From: Gemella cuniculi DSM 15828
Lineage (GTDB): Bacteria > Bacillota > Bacilli > Staphylococcales > Gemellaceae
Reading direction: 5' to 3'
DNA length: 48,598 nucleotides
Assembly (NCBI RefSeq): GCF_000425665.1
Contig: NZ_AUDW01000024.1
Location: forward strand, 1 to 48,598
Below are positions 8,001-16,031 of the stretch, one piece after another (positions within the stretch are counted from its first letter, which is position 1; each line of letters opens with the position of its first letter). Both the position numbers and the translations under genes were made by a program. The notes under the pieces were generated by a model. It saw only the letters and a program-made list of their open reading frames with translations. It made no database searches and had not been told where the DNA came from.

Positions 8001-9042
8001 ATTTTTAAAAAAATTTTATTCTTGGCATCAAAATAAATATTTTCTTTGGTGGCTACTAGTTAAATTTATAATGCTTTTTGTTTTTGTATATTTGTTTTAT
8101 TATGCCGTTTATTTCGCAATGTTAAAAATGAATGTTGTTGATTGGGAAACTTTTTCTAGCCTTGTTTGGGTATTACTTCCCTACACACAAATATTATTAA
8201 TTGGCGTTTTATGGATGAGTTCTTCTATTGAAAAATACATCACCCGCCTTACCGATTCTATCAGCAAGGTTGCTCATGGTGATTTTAATACCCGAATTTC
8301 TCTTGATAAATCTGGACCTTTTAAAAAAGTTTATGAAGATTTTAACCTTATGGTAGATGAACTAGAGCACGTTCAAAGTCTACGAGATGATTTTACCAAT
8401 CAATTTTCTCACGAATTTAAAACACCAATTACATCTATTCAAGGATTCGCAAAACTTTTAAAAAATCCTGAACTATCAGAAGAAAAACGCCAACTTTATG
8501 CACAAACAATCGAAAAAGAAGCAACACGACTTGCGAATCTTTCTAGCAATGTTATGACTTTAACCTCTTTAGAAAGGCAAGAAATTATTAGCAATAAACA
8601 TGACTTTGATTTAACAGAACATATTAGACAGGCTGTGATTTTAGCATATCCTAATGCGATTAAAAAAAATATTCAAATAGACTTAAAATTAGTTGAAAAT
8701 TATACTTATTATGGTAATCCAGATTTACTTACACACGTTTGGAATAATCTAATTAACAATGCTATAAAATTTACTCCAAAAAACGGTAATATCTGGATAA
8801 AATCTTGGATAAGTGATAATAGTTTTAAAGTTAGTTTTATTAATGATGGCCCTTTGATTCCCGAAGAAAAACTTTCTTATCTTTTTGAAAAGTTTTATCA
8901 AGAAGATACTTCTGGTTCGAAAGAAGGATTAGGTCTTGGTCTTGCTATTACAAAGCGTGTTCTTGATCTCTCAGGAGGTAGTATTTCTGTTAGTAGTTCT
9001 ATTAAAAATTTAACACAATTTACAGTAACATTAAAAATTTAA
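7993..9042 (+). CDS. Sensor histidine kinase, partner of the upstream regulator
   Basis: The 349-residue kinase has two membrane segments (about 20-44 and 58-76) with a short outer loop, a HAMP-like linker (GDFNTRISL), a HisKA domain with H140 in FSHEFKTPITS, and an HATPase domain with N-box NNAIKFTP and G2 box GLGLGLAITKR. The G1 box reads NDGPLIP instead of the usual DxGxG, a mild oddity. The ATG at 7993 is chosen (AAGGAG upstream); it overlaps the regulator's stop, so the two are coupled. The signal is unknown; the tiny outer loop suggests sensing within or at the membrane. Confidence 0.92.
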   Translation: MIKFLKKFYSWHQNKYFLWWLLVKFIMLFVFVYLFYYAVYFAMLKMNVVDWETFSSLVWVLLPYTQILLIGVLWMSSSIEKYITRLTDSISKVAHGDFNTRISLDKSGPFKKVYEDFNLMVDELEHVQSLRDDFTNQFSHEFKTPITSIQGFAKLLKNPELSEEKRQLYAQTIEKEATRLANLSSNVMTLTSLERQEIISNKHDFDLTEHIRQAVILAYPNAIKKNIQIDLKLVENYTYYGNPDLLTHVWNNLINNAIKFTPKNGNIWIKSWISDNSFKVSFINDGPLIPEEKLSYLFEKFYQEDTSGSKEGLGLGLAITKRVLDLSGGSISVSSSIKNLTQFTVTLKI

Positions 9043-9071
9043 TATTATAGCACCAAGTTGGCTAATAAAAA

Positions 9072-9118
9072 AAGAAGGAAGCTCTCTTATTTCATGAATT
9101 TCCTTCTTAAATTTTTTT
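9072..9118 (+). terminator. Terminator of the two-component operon
   Basis: AAGAAGGAA (9072-9080) pairs with TTCCTTCTT (9100-9108) and is followed by AAATTTTTTT. It lies 30 bases past the kinase stop. Confidence 0.7.
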
Positions 9119-9151
9119 ATTTTTAATACTACTTTATTATTAAAAATAAGT

Positions 9152-9290
9152 TTATTTATTCACATATCTCCCCCATTCAAAAAGTTCTCCCATCATTCCT
9201 ATTAATTCTTTTCCTAAGTCTATTAAATGATAACTTACGGTTTATAAAATATTGTCTTTTCGTTAATTTCCAAAACATGTTCTCAAATTA
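9152..9290 (-). pseudogene. Decayed HxlR-family regulator, C-terminal fragment
   Basis: The minus strand reads VSYHLIDLGKELIGMMGELF followed by EWGRYVNK and a stop at 9152-9154, matching the HxlR C-terminal pattern (VEYSLTELG..L..LCEWG). Just upstream, EINEKTIFYK fits the preceding wing but in another frame, so there is a frameshift near 9243. The helix-turn-helix is missing. Confidence 0.65.
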
Positions 9291-9381
9291 TTATTGAAAT
9301 TTTTCACGTCATAAAAATCCAAGGAGGATTTTCTTTAAAATAAAATTATGATTTAATAAATTTCCTACTTGGATGTTTATA

Positions 9382-9564
9382 TTATTTTTTTGTGTTTTCG
9401 TGTTTATTACGAGTTTGGGATATACTTTCAACATTAACGCTTGTCTGCTCTGTTATTTGATTCCCCGCTATTTGATTATTTGTTGGCTGTGTGTAAATGT
9501 AACTCTCTAGTCCTAATGTCATTACAAGACTAGCTAATATGAATGTTTTCTTTGCATTTTCCAT
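9382..9564 (-). CDS. Small secreted or membrane-anchored protein, third gene of the mini-operon
   Basis: This 60-residue protein starts MENAKKTFILASLVMTLGLE, an N-terminal signal-like or anchor segment, followed by a Q/N/T-rich hydrophilic tail (TQPTNNQIAGNQITEQTS) ending in basic residues. I do not recognise it. TAGGAGGG lies five bases upstream of the ATG. It is ten bases from the 34-residue gene upstream and probably shares its transcript. A weak stem AAAATCC/GGATTTT near 9314-9333 could end the transcript. Confidence 0.6.
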   Translation of the reverse strand: MENAKKTFILASLVMTLGLESYIYTQPTNNQIAGNQITEQTSVNVESISQTRNKHENTKK

Positions 9565-9574
9565 AAAATCCCTC

Positions 9575-9679
9575 CTACATAATGAATAATAATGGTAAGA
9601 TTAAAATAATCAAGGTCAGTATTGCAAGGGTGATATTTTGATTATTTAATATTCTTCGTTCCTCATCTTTTTGATTCAT
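9575..9679 (-). CDS. 34-residue single-span membrane protein, second gene of the mini-operon
   Basis: The frame has a charged N-terminus (MNQKDEERRILNNQ) followed by a purely hydrophobic segment (LAILTLIILILPLLFIM) ending at the stop. An AAAAGGATAA ribosome site precedes the ATG. It lies between two small genes with gaps of 15 and 10 bases. Its size and make-up suggest a regulatory or accessory membrane peptide; its function is unknown. Confidence 0.6.
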   Translation of the reverse strand: MNQKDEERRILNNQNITLAILTLIILILPLLFIM

Positions 9680-9694
9680 AAAATTATCCTTTTA

Positions 9695-10102
9695 TTACTT
9701 TCTTACTGATGTTCTTCCTAAAAGTTTTCCCTCTATATAATCAAATACTACTTCTGGTAACGCTGTTTGTTTTAACGCTCCTACTCCTGCTGTTATCAGT
9801 AATGGTGCAAAAAATATTGCTCCTACTGTCGCCACTGTTGCCTTGTCTACCCATTTTGAATTTCCTATTGTTACGCTTAGTATTTCATCTTCTTGTTTTA
9901 ATTCTACTGTTACTGATGTTTCCATTCCCAAGTATTTTTTCCATGCCGAGTCATCTTTTAACGCTTGAATTACTATTCTGTTACTTTCTTCAAATTTTTG
10001 TACCTGTAGTTGTTGATCGTAGTCTAAGTAATTTGTTACTTCCTCTCCTAGTACTTTTATATTGAAGTCTTCTGTTGTTATGTATGTTCTAATTTCTGCC
10101 AT
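9695..10102 (-). CDS. Hypothetical 135-residue protein, first gene of the mini-operon
   Basis: The protein begins MAEIRTYITTEDFNIKVLGE, has a mixed alpha/beta N-terminal two thirds, then a hydrophobic segment (about 90-110, VATVGAIFFAPLLITAGVGA) and a basic C-terminus. I do not recognise a family. AGAAGGAA precedes the ATG. It leads a tight minus-strand group with two tiny membrane-associated genes. Upstream are four 11-bp direct repeats and a -10 element, so control by an OmpR-type regulator is likely. Confidence 0.7.
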   Translation of the reverse strand: MAEIRTYITTEDFNIKVLGEEVTNYLDYDQQLQVQKFEESNRIVIQALKDDSAWKKYLGMETSVTVELKQEDEILSVTIGNSKWVDKATVATVGAIFFAPLLITAGVGALKQTALPEVVFDYIEGKLLGRTSVRK

Positions 10103-10164
10103 TATTTTTTTCCTTCTTTCTATATTTCTTGTTTTTGGTGTTTTTTCCTCTTCTTTATGTTTTT

Positions 10165-10221
10165 ATTATATTATCATTTTGTAAACTCTTCGTTAACTCT
10201 TTGTAAACTTTTGGTAAAGTC
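10165..10221 (-). promoter_or_regulatory. Promoter with four 11-bp direct repeats (OmpR-type regulator sites)
   Basis: On the plus strand four consecutive 11-mers start at 10178, 10189, 10200 and 10211: TTTGTAAACTC, TTCGTTAACTC, TTTGTAAACTT, TTGGTAAAGTC. Read with the operon (minus strand) they give TTTACC-N5-TTTACA-N5-TTAACG-N5-TTTACA, like PhoP or WalR boxes. A TATAAT (10165-10170) or TAATAT (10168-10173) follows; TTAACG-N17-TAATAT is also a possible core promoter. Confidence 0.65.
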
Positions 10222-10538
10222 TTACTTATTATTTTTCTTCTTTTTGAACTTTTTCGTAACATTATATTTTTTTATATCTTTTACTCCTGCAATATAGTAT
10301 AATGTATTAGATATAATTGATAACTAATATCAACCAAAAGGTTGTAGGTTGCCTTTTAATGAAGTAAAAGAAAAGTTGAACTTTGAAATTGAAATATTTT
10401 CTACTTTTCGGTTTTGTATATACAAATTTATTGATGAAAATTTTTCTGAGGATTTATTTAAAATACATTTTTAAAAGAATATATTTTTACAAAACTTTTT
10501 ACTTCTTTTAACCTAAATATATTTTTTAAGGAGATACT
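10222..10538 (+). other. Intergenic region upstream of the ABC exporter
   Basis: TATAAT at 10298-10303 is a possible -10 for the exporter operon, with a poor -35. Between 10330 and 10360 there are short dyads (CAACC/GGTTG, AAAAGG/CCTTTT). A 41-codon frame from TTG 10349 to the stop at 10472-10474 has no good ribosome site and is probably not a gene. AAGGAG precedes the exporter ATG. Confidence 0.4.
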
Positions 10539-12260
10539 ATGAAGATTGACAGTAGAGCCCTTGCTCTCTTTAATATTAAAAAAGAAGTTTATCTAGTTGC
10601 ACTATGTAAATTACTTGCCTTTTGGTGTTCTTTGTTTTTTGTTTATAATTTTGTAGACTTACTATTCTATCTATTAAAACAAAACTACAATGATAATTTC
10701 ATACTTAGCTTTACATTAAGAACAGTCATAAGTTTTGTAGTTTACTATTTAGCGACTACTGGCGATAATTATTTTAGCCACAAAATTTCAAAAAAAGTTA
10801 GAAATACCCTTCGCCATGAGATTTATAATAAGGTGGAAAAACTTTCTCTTAACTATACGCAAAGTGTAAATACTGGCGGACTTTTAGTTATGAATTCTAC
10901 TTCAATAGTAAATATTGAATTTTATTTCAACAAATTTGTTCCACAGATGTTTGCAACATTGCTTATAGTTTTAAGTTCATTTATAATTTATGGAAAAATC
11001 CACATTTTGCTGTTTATAGCAATGTTAATACTTTATCCATTAATTCCTATTTCTATTATAGTTATTATTAGAAAATCTAAAAAGGCTAATAAGAAAAACT
11101 TTAGCGACTTCCTTAATCTTTCTGAGATTTTCTATGACAGATTGTCTGGATTTACCACTGCCAAAATTTATGGAAAAGAAGATAGTGTAGCAAGTGATGT
11201 TGATACTCGCAGTGCTAAGTACAGAAAATCTACTATGGCACTTCTTCGTCATCAACTTAATTCTATAAATGTTATGGATGCTATTACGTATATCTCTATC
11301 TTTGTCCTAGCAATAATTGCAATTTTTGTTGTAAAAGATAGTAAGTACATTATTTTTGTTATTGTGGCAAGTCTTGAGTGCTTTAAACCACTTCGAGCTT
11401 TGGGAGGTTTATTCCATATTTCTATGAAAGGAAATGTTGAATTAGACAATATTTATAAACTACTTGATTATCCTGAACAACAAAAAGATAGTGAAATAAA
11501 ACTAGAAACTGGAAAAAATATTGTATTTTCTAATGTAAGTTTCGCTTATAATGATAAACCGACATTAGAAAATATTAATATGATATTCAAACCAAGTACT
11601 AAAACTGCACTCGTTGGAGAAAGTGGAAGTGGAAAGTCTACAATTATAAAACTACTTCTTGGACTTCATTCTAATTATTCAGGAAGTATTAAATATGACA
11701 ATACTGATATAGATATAATAACTACAGCAGAAATGTCAAAAGTTGTCACTCTCATAACTAATGATAGCTATTTAGTTCAAGCAACAATACGAGAACATTT
11801 AACTGTTAACAAAAATATTAATGAAGAAGATATGTGGCAAGCGTTAGAAAAAGTTAACTTAAAAGATTTTGTACTTGAAAACGGTGGTCTAGATTATAAA
11901 CTTTCAGCAGGTGCTGCTAACTTATCAGGTGGACAAAAACAACGACTATTAGCTGCAAAAGCAATTCTAAAAGATAGTTATATATATATTCTTGATGAAG
12001 CAGTTTCTAATATAGACGACTACAGTAAAAAAATTGTTCTTAAGGCTTTTGACACAATAAAAGAAAATAAAATAATAATTACAATTTCTCACGATTTAGA
12101 AACTATTACTAACTCAGATAATATTTATGTTATTAAAGACAAAAAAATAATTGAAGAAGGTACTCATAAAGAGCTAATTACCAAACCTTCATTATACAAA
12201 AAATTATTCAGTGAACAACAAGAATTAAAATCAAAATTTTTAACTAAGGAGGTAGAGTAA
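10539..12260 (+). CDS. Heterodimeric ABC exporter subunit (CydD-like), membrane plus ATPase
   Basis: The 573-residue half-transporter has an N-terminal six-span membrane domain (about 1-300) and an ATPase domain with Walker A GESGSGKST (about 363), signature LSGGQKQRL, Walker B YIYILDEAVSNID and the H-loop ISHD. The membrane-domain segment FYFNKFVPQMFATLL resembles the CydD subunit of thiol-exporting CydDC systems, but no cytochrome bd genes are nearby, so the substrate is open. The next half-transporter starts on the last base of its stop, so the two form one complex. Confidence 0.88.
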   Translation: MKIDSRALALFNIKKEVYLVALCKLLAFWCSLFFVYNFVDLLFYLLKQNYNDNFILSFTLRTVISFVVYYLATTGDNYFSHKISKKVRNTLRHEIYNKVEKLSLNYTQSVNTGGLLVMNSTSIVNIEFYFNKFVPQMFATLLIVLSSFIIYGKIHILLFIAMLILYPLIPISIIVIIRKSKKANKKNFSDFLNLSEIFYDRLSGFTTAKIYGKEDSVASDVDTRSAKYRKSTMALLRHQLNSINVMDAITYISIFVLAIIAIFVVKDSKYIIFVIVASLECFKPLRALGGLFHISMKGNVELDNIYKLLDYPEQQKDSEIKLETGKNIVFSNVSFAYNDKPTLENINMIFKPSTKTALVGESGSGKSTIIKLLLGLHSNYSGSIKYDNTDIDIITTAEMSKVVTLITNDSYLVQATIREHLTVNKNINEEDMWQALEKVNLKDFVLENGGLDYKLSAGAANLSGGQKQRLLAAKAILKDSYIYILDEAVSNIDDYSKKIVLKAFDTIKENKIIITISHDLETITNSDNIYVIKDKKIIEEGTHKELITKPSLYKKLFSEQQELKSKFLTKEVE

Positions 12261-13870
12261 TGACATCTTTAAAAGAACTAAAACAACTTTTAAATATCGC
12301 AAAAGATTTTAAAAAACCTTTACTACGTGCAACATTGTTCGGAAGTTTAGGTCATCTTACTTTAGTAGTATTTACCTACTTCCTTTCTCTATTCTTTATA
12401 ACAAAAATCACAACAATTGCAGCAATGTTATTTATTGCAATCTTTGCTTTAGCAATTTTTAAAGGATTATTTAGTTATACAGAGCAACTTCTTAATCACT
12501 ATGTTGCATTTAAAGTACTACATACGCTACGAGTAAAAGTTTTAGAAAAATTTAAAAAAATCTCAATAGATAGTTTCACGCAAAACACATCGGGTGATTA
12601 TATGACTATGATTACTACCGATATTGAATTGTTAGAAGTATTTTATGCACATACAATAACTCCGTTTCTTATCTATATTATTCAAAGTTTAGTAGTAACA
12701 ATTTTCCTAATGTTCTTCAATATCAAACTTGCTATTTTAGCACTAGTAATTTATGTTATTATCGGACTTGTTTATCCTCTTGCATTCAGAAATAAAGGTC
12801 AGCAAGTAGGAGAAGACTACCGAAGAAAACTGACAAAAGTAAATAATAATTCTTCTGAAGAAGCATATGGAATTTTTGAAACTCTACAGTATAATAAAAT
12901 AAACGAAGCAAAAGAAAATATAAAATCTGAAACCGAAGAACTTACAACAAGTTCTTACATAAAAAACAAATTTTTAATAGATTTAAATACCTTAAACATA
13001 ATCACTTATAATTTTGGAGTGCTTGCATTTATTTATCTTGCAACAAAATTAGATAATCAAAATATTGCAATCTCTCTAGTAGCGATGTTTATAGTTTCAT
13101 TTATCCCTATCCTTTATATGGGAAATCTTGCTTCAACGCTAAGTCAAACAATGGCAAGTGGTAAGAGATTTTTAGAACTTATGAATATGCCAGAAGAAGC
13201 AGAAAACAGAGGACAGCAAGTCGAATTTAACGAACTAAAAATAGAAAATCTTACCTACAGCTATTCTAATAAAAAAGTAATCGAAAATCTTAACTTCAAT
13301 GCTAAAAAAGGAGAGATAATTGGAATAAGCGGTCCAAGTGGTTGCGGAAAATCAACAATAGCAAAACTTATTATGAAATTTATTTCTGATAAAAATATGC
13401 AAGGTTCAATTACTATTGACGGTGTTAATATTAGAGACATTGACAATAGATACTTTAGAGAAAATAGTTCAATTATCCTACAAGATAGTTATTTATTTAA
13501 TACATCAATAAAAAATAATATCAACTTTTTTGATAAAGACATTGATAAAAACAAACTAGAAGAAGCATTAAAAAATACCAACTTAACAAATTTCATTTCA
13601 ACCTTACCAAGAAAAACAAATGAAATAGTAGGTGAAAGAAGTTCTAATATAAGCTCTGGGCAAAAACAACGACTTTCTGTTGCAAGATCATTCTATAATG
13701 AAAGTAAACTTTTAATCTTAGATGAAGCAACAGCAAATATAGATATTTTCAGTGAAATCGAAGTATTAAAAGCCTTAGAAGAAAGTAAAGCCGATAAAAT
13801 TACACTAATAATTTCTCATAATAAATCAACTTTATCAATTTGTGATAGGGTAATAAAATTAGGAGAGTAA
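12260..13870 (+). CDS. Heterodimeric ABC exporter subunit (CydC-like), membrane plus ATPase
   Basis: This 536-residue partner half-transporter has a membrane domain (about 1-300) containing TSGDYMTMITTDIELLEVFY, the CydC-type coupling region, and an ATPase domain with Walker A GPSGCGKST, Walker B LLILDEATANID and H-loop ISHN. The signature reads ISSGQKQRL instead of LSGGQ, so this nucleotide site may differ from that of its partner, as in many heterodimeric exporters. ATG overlaps the upstream stop (TAATG). A strong terminator follows directly. Confidence 0.88.
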   Translation: MTSLKELKQLLNIAKDFKKPLLRATLFGSLGHLTLVVFTYFLSLFFITKITTIAAMLFIAIFALAIFKGLFSYTEQLLNHYVAFKVLHTLRVKVLEKFKKISIDSFTQNTSGDYMTMITTDIELLEVFYAHTITPFLIYIIQSLVVTIFLMFFNIKLAILALVIYVIIGLVYPLAFRNKGQQVGEDYRRKLTKVNNNSSEEAYGIFETLQYNKINEAKENIKSETEELTTSSYIKNKFLIDLNTLNIITYNFGVLAFIYLATKLDNQNIAISLVAMFIVSFIPILYMGNLASTLSQTMASGKRFLELMNMPEEAENRGQQVEFNELKIENLTYSYSNKKVIENLNFNAKKGEIIGISGPSGCGKSTIAKLIMKFISDKNMQGSITIDGVNIRDIDNRYFRENSSIILQDSYLFNTSIKNNINFFDKDIDKNKLEEALKNTNLTNFISTLPRKTNEIVGERSSNISSGQKQRLSVARSFYNESKLLILDEATANIDIFSEIEVLKALEESKADKITLIISHNKSTLSICDRVIKLGE

Positions 13871-13910
13871 AAAAGAACAAGTTGCTAATTATATGCAACT
13901 TGTTCTTTTT
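13871..13910 (+). terminator. Strong terminator after the ABC exporter operon
   Basis: The arms AAAAGAACAAGTTGC (13871-13885) and GCAACTTGTTCTTTT (13895-13909) are perfectly complementary, with a nine-base loop and a T-run. The rest of the gap, to 14280, is AT-rich; the minus strand shows short decayed-looking frames but nothing I can name. Confidence 0.9.
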
Positions 13911-14283
13911 ACTAAAATTAAAGATAATCCACAAAAATTTTTCTACTTACTAAGAATAAACTCTTTTTCTAATTTTTCATAACAAACATAGTCTAGAAAA
14001 AATCCTTTTTAGTTATTTTCTTTAAAACTAAATTCAAATTTCAACTAGAAAAAAAATTAAATAAAAATATTTAGATTGACCTTCTTTTAAATTATTTTCT
14101 AAATATTTCCATCCAAAACTTTTATTGAATCCACAATTTCTTTTTATTTTAAAGTATTTTTATTTTATCTCTTTTATATTGTATTACTAATAATTTCTTA
14201 ATATTTTTATGTATGCGTTTACTATTTTATAGTAATTAACTAATATTATTAATAATTTTTCATATTTCGTTCGTTTAAAATAA

Positions 14284-14340
14284 TTGACACACTATTTTCT
14301 ATGCATTATATTATTAATATATCAATAATAATTAGGGAGG
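14284..14340 (+). promoter_or_regulatory. Cytolysin promoter with overlapping near-palindrome and strong RBS
   Basis: TTGACA (14284-14289), a 17-base spacer and TATATT (14307-14312) form a near-consensus sigma-A promoter. A 22-bp near-perfect palindrome (14309-14330, arms TATTATT/AATAATA, one mismatched pair) begins inside the -10 and covers the start point, where a repressor could bind. AGGGAGG (14334-14340) is a strong ribosome site seven bases before the ATG, so the leader is very short. Confidence 0.7.
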
Positions 14341-14347
14341 AATCATC

Positions 14348-15889
14348 ATGAATAAAAAATTATTATTTAGAACTTTTTTTGTATTAAGTACTGCAAGTAT
14401 TTTGCTGACTTCACAAGTTTTAGCTAATGATGCATCTCAACATTCTAGAGAGTCCGTCATTAAAAAAGATATTACTTCTTCTAATGACCTTAACAATTAT
14501 CTGACTAGTCTTTCTTATAATAGTTATAATGTTTTGACACGTCAAGGTGAGAGCATTTCTAATATGTATAACAAAAGCGCCTCTAACAAAAATGGAGAGT
14601 TTGTTGTTATTGAAAAAATTAAACGTACATTAGCTCAAAAAACTTCTGATATTAGTATAAATGCAAATAATAGTAATGTTATTTTCCCTGGAGCATTATT
14701 TAAAGCAGATAATTATCTTCTTGAGAATAACCCTACTTTAATCTCTTTAAAACGTTCACCACTTACACTGAGTGTTGATCTTCCAGGTATGAATGGGGGA
14801 GATGGCAGTTTAGTCGTTAACAACCCTACTCAAAGTGCAATAAGAGATGGCATTAATACTTTAGTTGATAAGTGGTTTTCTAAATACGGTTCTTATTCTA
14901 ATATCCCTGCAAAAATTCAGTACGATGAAACTACTGCCTACAGTATGAGTCAATTAAAAGCTAAATTCGGTGCTGATTTTGAAAAAGTTGGTGCACCACT
15001 TAATATTGACTTTTCTGCTGTTCACAAAGGAGAAAAACAGGTTCAAGTTGTCAATTTTAAACAGGTATATTTCAACGCTAGTGTAGATGCACCTAATAAT
15101 CCAGCTGACTTTCTAGGAAAAGATGTATCTCCTACCGACTTAATCAATCGTGGAATTAATTCTCAAACACCTCCTGTCTATGTTTCTAATGTTGCTTATG
15201 GTAGAAGTATGTATGTAAAATTCGAAACCACAAGTAAAAGCTCTGAGGTGAAAGCTGCAGTCAATGCAGTTATTAAAGGAGTTGATATTAAACCTGGCAG
15301 TGAGTACAGCAATATTCTAAAAAACACTTCAGTTACTGCTGTTATTTTGGGAGGTAATGCTAATGGTGCTGCAAGAGTTGTTACAGGTACTATTGATGAT
15401 TTTAAAAAACTTATAAAAGAGGGCAGTACTTTTAATAAAGAAAATCCTGGTGTTCCTATTTCTTATACAACAAACTTCTTAAAAGATAATCAAATAGCTA
15501 CTATTCAAAATAATACGGACTATATTGAGACAAAAGTAACTTCTTATAAAAATGGTTATCTAACTTTGAATCACCGTGGTGGTTATGTTGCTAGATATTA
15601 TATCACTTGGGACGAAGTTAGTTACGATTCTAAAGGTAATGAAATTTTAACTCCTAAAACTTGGATAGATAACGGCTATGGTCGTACAGCCGGTTTTTCT
15701 ACAACACTCGAACTCAAAGGTAATGTCCGTAACTTAAGAGTTAGAATACAAGAGTGTACCGGACTTGCTTGGGAATGGTGGAGAACCATTTATGATAAAT
15801 CTGGTCTACCTTTAGTTCGAAACAGAACCATTACTCATTGGGGAACTACCCTATATCCAGCATTATCCGAAGATGTTAAAAATAATTAA
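14348..15889 (+). CDS. Cholesterol-dependent cytolysin (pore-forming toxin)
   Basis: The 513-residue toxin of the thiol-activated cytolysin family has a signal peptide (cut probably after SQVLA, residue 26), so it should be secreted. It carries the exact consensus undecapeptide ECTGLAWEWWR (469-479) and the cholesterol-recognition pair T501-L502 in WGTTLYP. Domain 4 spans about 395-510; the membrane-inserting helical bundles lie in about 190-390. It contains no YxYx14RS motif of CD59-binding members, so cholesterol alone is the likely receptor. Such toxins oligomerise on cholesterol-rich membranes and cause beta-haemolysis. The gene stands alone with its own promoter and terminator. Confidence 0.97.
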   Translation: MNKKLLFRTFFVLSTASILLTSQVLANDASQHSRESVIKKDITSSNDLNNYLTSLSYNSYNVLTRQGESISNMYNKSASNKNGEFVVIEKIKRTLAQKTSDISINANNSNVIFPGALFKADNYLLENNPTLISLKRSPLTLSVDLPGMNGGDGSLVVNNPTQSAIRDGINTLVDKWFSKYGSYSNIPAKIQYDETTAYSMSQLKAKFGADFEKVGAPLNIDFSAVHKGEKQVQVVNFKQVYFNASVDAPNNPADFLGKDVSPTDLINRGINSQTPPVYVSNVAYGRSMYVKFETTSKSSEVKAAVNAVIKGVDIKPGSEYSNILKNTSVTAVILGGNANGAARVVTGTIDDFKKLIKEGSTFNKENPGVPISYTTNFLKDNQIATIQNNTDYIETKVTSYKNGYLTLNHRGGYVARYYITWDEVSYDSKGNEILTPKTWIDNGYGRTAGFSTTLELKGNVRNLRVRIQECTGLAWEWWRTIYDKSGLPLVRNRTITHWGTTLYPALSEDVKNN

Positions 15890-15974
15890 ATATAATATAG
15901 AAGATAATTGATTAAGGAGCAAAATTTATAACTTAAGAAAAATATATTTTTACTTAATACAATCTATTTTATAA

Positions 15975-16007
15975 AAAAACCTACTTTATATTTATAAGTA
16001 GGTTTTT
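15975..16007. terminator. Bidirectional terminator between the cytolysin and the TetR operon
   Basis: AAAACCTACTT (15976-15986) pairs with AAGTAGGTTTT (15996-16006), flanked by A- and T-runs, so it can serve both converging transcripts. Confidence 0.8.
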
Positions 16008-16031
16008 CTATTTCCAAAATTTATTATTACA

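Noticed and set aside
10349..10474. 41-codon plus-strand frame (LPFNEVKEKLNFEIEIF...) before the ABC exporter
   Set aside because: It has a TTG start with no properly spaced ribosome site and no recognisable similarity; in DNA this AT-rich such frames occur by chance.
13911..14280. Possible decayed minus-strand gene upstream of the cytolysin (pieces such as KGFFLDYVCYEKLEKEF)
   Set aside because: There are several stops in every frame and no family I can name; not strong enough to list.
14348..15889. CD59-binding motif (YxYx14RS) in the cytolysin
   Set aside because: Domain 4 has tyrosines around YYITWDE but no RS at the required distance, so a CD59-dependent toxin is not supported.
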